From positions 38,158-102,157 of the forward strand of contig DASRBO010000176.1 in the NCBI GenBank assembly GCA_035653595.1: DNA of 64,000 nucleotides. Reading direction: 5' to 3'. Shown here in pieces: positions 59,139 to 64,000 of the stretch (its first letter is position 1; each line of letters begins with the position of its first letter). The position numbers were made by a program, and so were the translations under genes. The notes under the pieces were generated by a model, which worked only from the letters and a program-made list of their open reading frames with translations, did no database searches and was not told the DNA's origin. This DNA comes from DASRBO01 sp035653595. GTDB lineage: Bacteria; Actinomycetota; Acidimicrobiia; Acidimicrobiales; JAJPHE01.

Positions 59139-59767
59139 CGCCTCCGGTCCTCGGATCGGGGCACGCCCGGCGGCGGCGTGCCCCGCCCGAAGTACTCGAC
59201 CGGACGGGCGGGGGCGCCGAAGGCGAGGGTGTAGGGCGGAACCGGCCTGGTCACCACCGAGTTGGCCCCCACCATGGCGTGCTCGCCGATGTCGGCGGCG
59301 ATCGTGCACTTGGACATGACGGTGGCTCCGGCGCCGATGCGGATGGGCCGGTAGTCGTAGCCCTGGGCCAGGTGGGGGCGGTCGGGGTCGCGGAAGCGGT
59401 GGCTGCCGTCGACGATCAGCGTCCCCTGGGCGAAGGTGCAGTTGTCGCCGATCTCGACCGAGGTCGAGCACTGGATGGTCACGCCGTAGGTGAAGTTGCA
59501 CCCGTCGCCGATCACCACCTCGCCCGCCCCGGCTATCTCGCAGCGGAAGTCGCGCCTGAAGTCGACCCCCGACCCGACGATGAGGACTCCGGGCCCGGGG
59601 ATGTCGAGGCTGAAGCCGGGGCCGAGGCGGACCGGTCCCTTGAATTCCACCCGGCAGTGCTGGTGGGTTGCCCTGACGGCGAGGAGGCGGACCCGCGACG
59701 CCACGTCGGCCGCCACCCGGTAGCGGAGGTACCACGGGAGGTCCCGCCAGCCGTGGGGACGGATCAT
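59135..59767 (-). CDS. hexapeptide-repeat (left-handed beta-helix) O-acyltransferase
   Basis: 210 residues. Hexapeptide repeats such as VVIGDGCNFTYGV, VEIGDNCTFAQGT, IRIGAGATVMSKC, ADIGEHAMVGANSVV define a left-handed beta-helix. The end LAFGAPARPVEYF matches the CAT/maltose-acetyltransferase-type closing motif (GxPAR). It probably acetylates a sugar of the polysaccharide. Overlaps on both sides (59135-59138, 59764-59767) couple it to the GT2-methyltransferase and the ABC ATPase. Confidence 0.9.
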   Translation of the reverse strand: MIRPHGWRDLPWYLRYRVAADVASRVRLLAVRATHQHCRVEFKGPVRLGPGFSLDIPGPGVLIVGSGVDFRRDFRCEIAGAGEVVIGDGCNFTYGVTIQCSTSVEIGDNCTFAQGTLIVDGSHRFRDPDRPHLAQGYDYRPIRIGAGATVMSKCTIAADIGEHAMVGANSVVTRPVPPYTLAFGAPARPVEYFGRGTPPPGVPRSEDRRR

Positions 59768-61011
59768 GGCTGCTCCACGCCGAAGGTGGCCTCCAGCTCG
59801 GCCACTCCGGCGGCCGTGGGGCGACCGGAGACGAAGAATGCCAGGGGGGCGGTGGTGGCGAGGACGGTGCGGCCGGCGTCGGTGAGGCTGACCGCGGCGG
59901 TGTAGGTGCCGGTCAGCAGGGCCACCACCATGCCGATCTCGTAGGTGACCGTGGTGCCTGCCCGCAGCGGCGGCATGCGCAGGTCATGCGAGGCGTCGCT
60001 GTAGACGCCCGTGCCCTCCTCACTGAGGACGCCGAGTCCCACGATCGGGTGCTCGACGTCGGCGAGCACCCCTACCGTCACCCTGAGCTTGACCCGCTCG
60101 CCCGAGCGCACGTGCCTGGTCACCTGCCCGTCGGCCCCGATCAGCTCGGCCGACTCCACCCGGGCCACACCAGGGGAGTGGGGGAGGGCGGCGCCCGGAC
60201 CGGACTGGGTGGCGGCGAAGTCGGGCTCATCCTGGAGGGCGAGGATGTCGTGGAACACGGAGATGGCCTCGGCGGTTTCGCCGACGAAGCGCAGCACGCC
60301 GTTGTGGAGGACGGCGGTCCGGTCGCACATCTGGCGGACGGCGTTGAGATTGTGGCTGACCACCACGATGGTCGCCCCGGAGTCGCGGATCGCCATCATG
60401 CGCTCGAAGCACTTCACCTGGAAGCCCAGGTCCCCGACCGCCAGAATTTCGTCGATAAGGAGCACGTCCGGCTCGGCCTGCACGGCCACGGCGAAGCCCA
60501 GCCGCACGAACATGCCGGAGGAGTAGAACTTCACCGGCGTGTCGATGAAGCGGGAGATTTCGGCGAAGTCCACGATCTCGTCGAAGCGGGCGTCGATCTG
60601 CCGCCGGGTCAGACCGAGGACGGTGCCGTTGACATAGACGTTCTCCCGTCCGGTCAGCTCGGGGTGGAACCCGACGCCGACCGATATGAGCGGGGCCACC
60701 CGCCCCCGCACGGTCACCCGGCCCTCGGTCGGCGCGGTCACCCCGGCCAGCATCCCGAGCATGGTGGTCTTGCCCGAACCGTTGCGACCGATGACGCCGA
60801 AGCACTCACCCCGCCGGAGTGACAGGTCGACGTTGCGGACCGCCCACAACGTGCTGCGGCGCGTCCTGGTGCGCAGCCTGAGGGCGGCCGTCACCAGCAT
60901 CGGGGCGTCGTCGTACTTGACGTAGCGCTTGCCCACCCCCGTCAGCTCAACGATGGGGGGCCCGCCCGCCGATGCCGCCGGCGAGGCTCGATCGGCGGTG
61001 GGCACGGTCAC
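59764..61011 (-). CDS. polysaccharide ABC exporter ATP-binding protein (Wzt-like)
   Basis: 415 residues from GTG 61011 (GTGA overlap); GTG 61005 is an alternative. Walker A GRNGSGKTT, signature YSSGMFVRLGFAVA, Walker B VLLIDEILAVGD, switch VVVSHN. The family-typical PLISVGVGFHPELTGRENVYVNG is present. A C-terminal ~130-residue Wzt-C-like beta-sandwich (VESAELIGADGQVTRHVRSGERVKLRV; VYSDASHDLRMPPL) may recognise the finished polymer terminus, possibly the methyl or acyl cap. With the next gene it exports lipid-linked polysaccharide. Confidence 0.94.
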   Translation of the reverse strand: MTVPTADRASPAASAGGPPIVELTGVGKRYVKYDDAPMLVTAALRLRTRTRRSTLWAVRNVDLSLRRGECFGVIGRNGSGKTTMLGMLAGVTAPTEGRVTVRGRVAPLISVGVGFHPELTGRENVYVNGTVLGLTRRQIDARFDEIVDFAEISRFIDTPVKFYSSGMFVRLGFAVAVQAEPDVLLIDEILAVGDLGFQVKCFERMMAIRDSGATIVVVSHNLNAVRQMCDRTAVLHNGVLRFVGETAEAISVFHDILALQDEPDFAATQSGPGAALPHSPGVARVESAELIGADGQVTRHVRSGERVKLRVTVGVLADVEHPIVGLGVLSEEGTGVYSDASHDLRMPPLRAGTTVTYEIGMVVALLTGTYTAAVSLTDAGRTVLATTAPLAFFVSGRPTAAGVAELEATFGVEQP

Positions 61012-61829
61012 AGCAGGTCGGAGAAGACGCGGTTGTAGCGGGTGTGCAGGACGGCGGCGAGGCCCACCAGCGCCACCGACCAGCCGAGGCTCACCGTCAC
61101 CAGGGCGGCCCAGTGCGGGTCGGCCCCCCCGGTGGCGGCCCGAAACAGCTCGACCACTCCGGTGAGGGGGTTGATGTCGACCACCCAGCCCAGGACCCCG
61201 GAGGCCAGCCGGCGGGGGTAGAAGACCGGGGTCAGGTAGAACCAGCCCAGGGTCGCCGCCGTCACCAGGTACCTCACGTCGCGGAAGTACACGTGCAGGG
61301 CGGCAGCGACCAGGCAGACACCGGAGGTGAGGACGACCAGGACGACGGTCGCCGGCAGGAGGAGCAGGGTGCGTGCTCCCAGGCCGACCCCCAGCAGCGG
61401 CGCCAGCACGAGCAGTACGACCACGGCGATGGCGAAGCCGTACAGGTTGGCCACCACCTGCACCAGCGGCAGCACGGCGCGGGGGAAGTAGACCCGGGTC
61501 GACATCGTCGATCCGTCGACGATGGACGTGGCCGCCGTGGCCAGGGTGGTGCTGAAGTACGACCACCCAACCATGCCGGCCAGCACGAAGACGGCGAAGC
61601 TGGTGCCGACGTGGATGTGGACCACCCGCGAGAACACCACCGCGATGATCACCGCCTGCAGCAGCGGCAGGCCGACGGCCCAGGTCAGCCCGAATGCCGC
61701 CCGGCGGTAGCGAACGTAGAAGTCCTTGCGGGCCAGTATGGCGATGAGCGGACGCGACGCCCACAGGTCGGCTATCAGCTCGCGGAGGGGCGTGCGCTCG
61801 CCCTCGAGCTGGAACCCGGCGGCCGACAC
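61008..61829 (-). CDS. polysaccharide ABC exporter permease (Wzm-like, ABC-2 type)
   Basis: 273 residues if GTG 61829 is used. Longer starts up to 61967 are open but overlap the methyltransferase gene by 59 bp and add Arg/Ala-rich sequence. Six membrane helices typical of ABC-2 permeases; the amphipathic entry is ILARKDFYVRYRRAAFGLTWAVGLPLLQ, and the external end is YLTPVFYPRRLAS...DINPLTGVVELFRAA. It pairs with the Wzt-like ATPase. Confidence 0.9.
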   Translation of the reverse strand: MSAAGFQLEGERTPLRELIADLWASRPLIAILARKDFYVRYRRAAFGLTWAVGLPLLQAVIIAVVFSRVVHIHVGTSFAVFVLAGMVGWSYFSTTLATAATSIVDGSTMSTRVYFPRAVLPLVQVVANLYGFAIAVVVLLVLAPLLGVGLGARTLLLLPATVVLVVLTSGVCLVAAALHVYFRDVRYLVTAATLGWFYLTPVFYPRRLASGVLGWVVDINPLTGVVELFRAATGGADPHWAALVTVSLGWSVALVGLAAVLHTRYNRVFSDLL

Positions 61830-61908
61830 CAGGCCAGCGTACCGACGGCCCGAGGCGTCGAAGGCCAGCCCGGCGCCGGCCGTGGCCCGCCGGCAGCCGG
61901 CGGCGGTT

Positions 61909-63036
61909 CTACGGCGAGAAGGGCCCGGGCCAGACGCCCGGAGGCGGGGAGGCCGCCACTGGGTCACCGACCTTGCGTACGACCATTAACAGGTGGCAGC
62001 CGAGGCGGCGGATGCCCGGGGTCCGGGTGGCCACCGCCTCGAGGACGTCCACCGCCCGCCGCCCCGGCCCGCCCCTGGCCTCCAGCCAGGCCGAGGTGGC
62101 CGCCTGGGGCGGAGGGAACTCGAAACTGGACCAGGCGACCGTCTCCAGGCCGGCGGCGGCGAAGAGCCGCCTGGTCTCGGCCTGGATGTGGTGGGTATGG
62201 GGCAGGTACACGTCGGGGTCGCCCTCACCGAGGCCGAGCAGCCGGCGGTCCACCGGCTCGGGCCATACCCAGGGCCGCAGCGAGATCAGCGCCGGGTGGT
62301 CGGCGCCGAGGGCCTTCTCCACCCAGGCGAACAGGTGGCTGAGCGGCGAGCGCAGCGGGGCCTCTGAGGCGTTGTTCGTGGTCATGACCATGACCCCGCC
62401 GGGCCTGAGCACCCGGGCGATCTCCCACACCGCCAGCTCCGGGCGCAGGAGGTGCTCGATGACCTCGGACAGCACGACCACGTCCGCGACCCCGTCGCCG
62501 AACGGGAGGCGCTCGGCGTCGCCCCTCACGAAGGCGGCTGACAGCGCCGCCCCGGACAGCTCCTCCATGCGCTTGGCGGCGTAGTCGATGTGGTGGCCGC
62601 CGAAGTCCGTGCCCACGTACCGGGCCGCTCGGTCGGCCAGGCGCTCGGCGACCAGCCCGGCGCCGCAGCCGATGTCGAGGATCAGGCCCCCGCCCGGCAG
62701 GTGCCTGCGCACCTCGGCCGCCACCAGGTCGTAGCGCATCTCGTGACGGTGCTGGTGGTAGGGACCCCACAGCTCGAACTCCTCGTGCACGGTGGGGACG
62801 CGCTCGTTGTAGTGGAGCTTGAACGCCTCCTGGTGGGCGCTGCGCAGCAGCTCGAGCTCGGTTGCCGTCTGCTGCCGGCCACGCTGGCGGTAGCGCAGGT
62901 ACACCACCGACCACAGCGACACCAGGCCGAAGGCGGCGGCCGCCCGCTGGCGGGCCCCGGCCCCGGGTCGGAGGGCGGCGGCGAGAAGGGCCGCCGGCAG
63001 GGCCGCCCTGGCCGTCCGGCGCTGGCTCTCGCTCAT
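61909..63036 (-). CDS. SAM-dependent methyltransferase, membrane-associated N-terminus
   Basis: 375 residues from ATG 63036. An N-terminal basic and hydrophobic region (LPAALLAAALRPG; AAAFGLVSLWSVVYLRYR) precedes the methyltransferase fold: GLILDIGCGAGLVAERLADR, VGTDFGGHHIDYA, FVRGDAERLPFGDGVADVVVLSEVIEHLL (methyltransf_11 type). A longer open frame upstream is not convincing. It is probably part of the same polysaccharide cluster. Confidence 0.88.
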   Translation of the reverse strand: MSESQRRTARAALPAALLAAALRPGAGARQRAAAAFGLVSLWSVVYLRYRQRGRQQTATELELLRSAHQEAFKLHYNERVPTVHEEFELWGPYHQHRHEMRYDLVAAEVRRHLPGGGLILDIGCGAGLVAERLADRAARYVGTDFGGHHIDYAAKRMEELSGAALSAAFVRGDAERLPFGDGVADVVVLSEVIEHLLRPELAVWEIARVLRPGGVMVMTTNNASEAPLRSPLSHLFAWVEKALGADHPALISLRPWVWPEPVDRRLLGLGEGDPDVYLPHTHHIQAETRRLFAAAGLETVAWSSFEFPPPQAATSAWLEARGGPGRRAVDVLEAVATRTPGIRRLGCHLLMVVRKVGDPVAASPPPGVWPGPFSP

Positions 63037-63077
63037 GGTGTGAGGCCCCTCCGTTCGACCGCCTCGGGCCGGCGACG

Positions 63078-64000
63078 CTACCGCCGCGGGCGGCGGACCA
63101 CGGAGCGGTACAGGTCCTCGTGCGCCGGGCCCGGACCAGCCCGCCAGTCCCACCGGGCGGCGTGGGCCACGCAGCGGGCCGGGGTGTCGGGACGACGGGC
63201 CAGGGCGATGGCGGAGTCGAGGCCGGAGACCAGCCCGTCGACGTCGCCGTAGCGCACGGCTTCACCGACCTCGGGATGCCCCTCGAGGATGTCGGTGCTG
63301 CCCCCGGCGTCACCACCCACCACCGGGGTGCCGCAGGCCAGCGACTCCACCAGCACCAGCCCGAACGCCTCGGCCGCCGACACCAGCACCGTCACCGTCG
63401 CTCCCCGGTACCGGGCCGGCATGTCCCCGAGCTCGCCCACGCCCAGCACGTCGATGGCGGCGGTGGCCGCCGGATCGGGGGGCGGCAGCCGGAATGGCCC
63501 GTCGCCGGCCAGCACCCAACCGTGCTCCCCGGGGCCGGCCAGCTGCAGGCGGGTGTCGGGGTGCCGGTCGAGCAGGCGGCCCACGGCGGCCACGAGCACG
63601 TCGAGGCCCTTCCGCCGCTCGGAGGCGTCGGACGGGAACAGGATGCGCACCGGGCCGGCCCGGGGCGAGAGGTCGGGCTGGAAGCTGTCGGTGCGCACCC
63701 CCGGGGACAGCACCACCGCCGGCCGGCCCGATATCGCCTCCACCTGGGCGGCGGCGGAGCGGCTGAGCCCGGTTGCTACCGACGACAGGCGGGCGGCGAG
63801 GGTGAACAGCTGACGGGACCCGTGGCCCCGGTACCCGAAGTCCTCGACGGTGGGGTGGCCGAGGGTGGTGAACACGACCCGGTGACCGCTCATCCGGGCG
63901 GCGATGGCCGAGGTGGCGCTGAGGGCGTGGACGAGGTCGAAGCGGTGGGTGGCCAGGAAGGCCCCGGCCACGGCGCCGAAGGTCTCGGTGGCGGACAGCT
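63078..64000 (-). CDS. glycosyltransferase family 4 (partial, continues beyond the window)
   Basis: About 307 residues visible with the frame open at the right edge, so the N-terminus is missing. The C-terminal GT-B half is clear: VRILFPSDASERRKGLDVLVAAV (donor domain), then VSAAEAFGLVLVESLACGTPVVGG (E-x7-E) and GDAGGSTDILEGHPEVGEAV. It is a retaining glycosyltransferase of the surface polysaccharide cluster, on the same strand as the methyltransferase gene 41 bp downstream. Confidence 0.92.
   Translation of the reverse strand, partial: LSATETFGAVAGAFLATHRFDLVHALSATSAIAARMSGHRVVFTTLGHPTVEDFGYRGHGSRQLFTLAARLSSVATGLSRSAAAQVEAISGRPAVVLSPGVRTDSFQPDLSPRAGPVRILFPSDASERRKGLDVLVAAVGRLLDRHPDTRLQLAGPGEHGWVLAGDGPFRLPPPDPAATAAIDVLGVGELGDMPARYRGATVTVLVSAAEAFGLVLVESLACGTPVVGGDAGGSTDILEGHPEVGEAVRYGDVDGLVSGLDSAIALARRPDTPARCVAHAARWDWRAGPGPAHEDLYRSVVRRPRR

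Overview
The window is high-GC DNA, densely coded, with many GTG and TTG starts and frequent 4-bp stop/start overlaps (ATGA, GTGA, TTGA). The gene set (clpS with a DUF2017 neighbour, a bldC-type regulator, an ECF sigma/zinc anti-sigma pair, a TgpA-like protein with DUF58 and MoxR, tRNAs without encoded CCA) points to an actinobacterium. An uncultured Acidimicrobiia-type lineage is my best guess, but this is inference.

1-3.35 kb: clpS, DUF2017, an alpha/beta hydrolase, and an S51/amidotransferase-like protein fused to a CysRS-C-terminal-like domain, then tRNA-Glu, tRNA-Asp and tRNA-Phe. 3.3-11.3 kb (minus): an ECF sigma/anti-sigma pair, a cupredoxin lipoprotein, a small membrane protein, two Tat-type exported ferritin-like proteins, tatA-tatB-tatC, a cytoplasmic diiron protein and a membrane-domain/PlsC fusion. 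This looks like a stress or redox export locus carrying its own Tat machinery. 11.5-15.4 kb: a PadR-controlled MacB/FtsX-type ABC transporter with a clear operator palindrome.

15.7-26.7 kb is accessory: hydrolases, a rearranged MFS pseudogene, DUF1905 and GNAT proteins, a TetR-controlled divergent pair, a methyltransferase and an SDR whose 3' ends meet in a tandem palindromic repeat array, a flavoprotein and an epoxide-hydrolase-like enzyme.

26.6-45.2 kb is the most unusual part. A translationally coupled minus-strand operon encodes MoxR, DUF58, a transglutaminase-fold protein that appears to lack its catalytic triad, a lipoprotein, a fused LivH-LivM permease, a fused MFS-LivF-LivG protein, a cupredoxin-like lipoprotein without the usual copper ligands, two more lipoproteins and an S9 peptidase. 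Divergent from it lie a cysteine-rich LivK-like binding protein and a type-I membrane-anchored secreted protein. I read this as one envelope transport or assembly system.

45.2-51 kb: HAD hydrolase, ACT-domain malic enzyme, bldC, pyrE, purM, purF. 51.1-64 kb: a PHP-domain protein and a surface polysaccharide cluster with a polyprenyl-phosphate sugar transferase, four glycosyltransferase genes (one fused to a methyltransferase), two further methyltransferases, a hexapeptide acyltransferase and a Wzm/Wzt-type ABC exporter.
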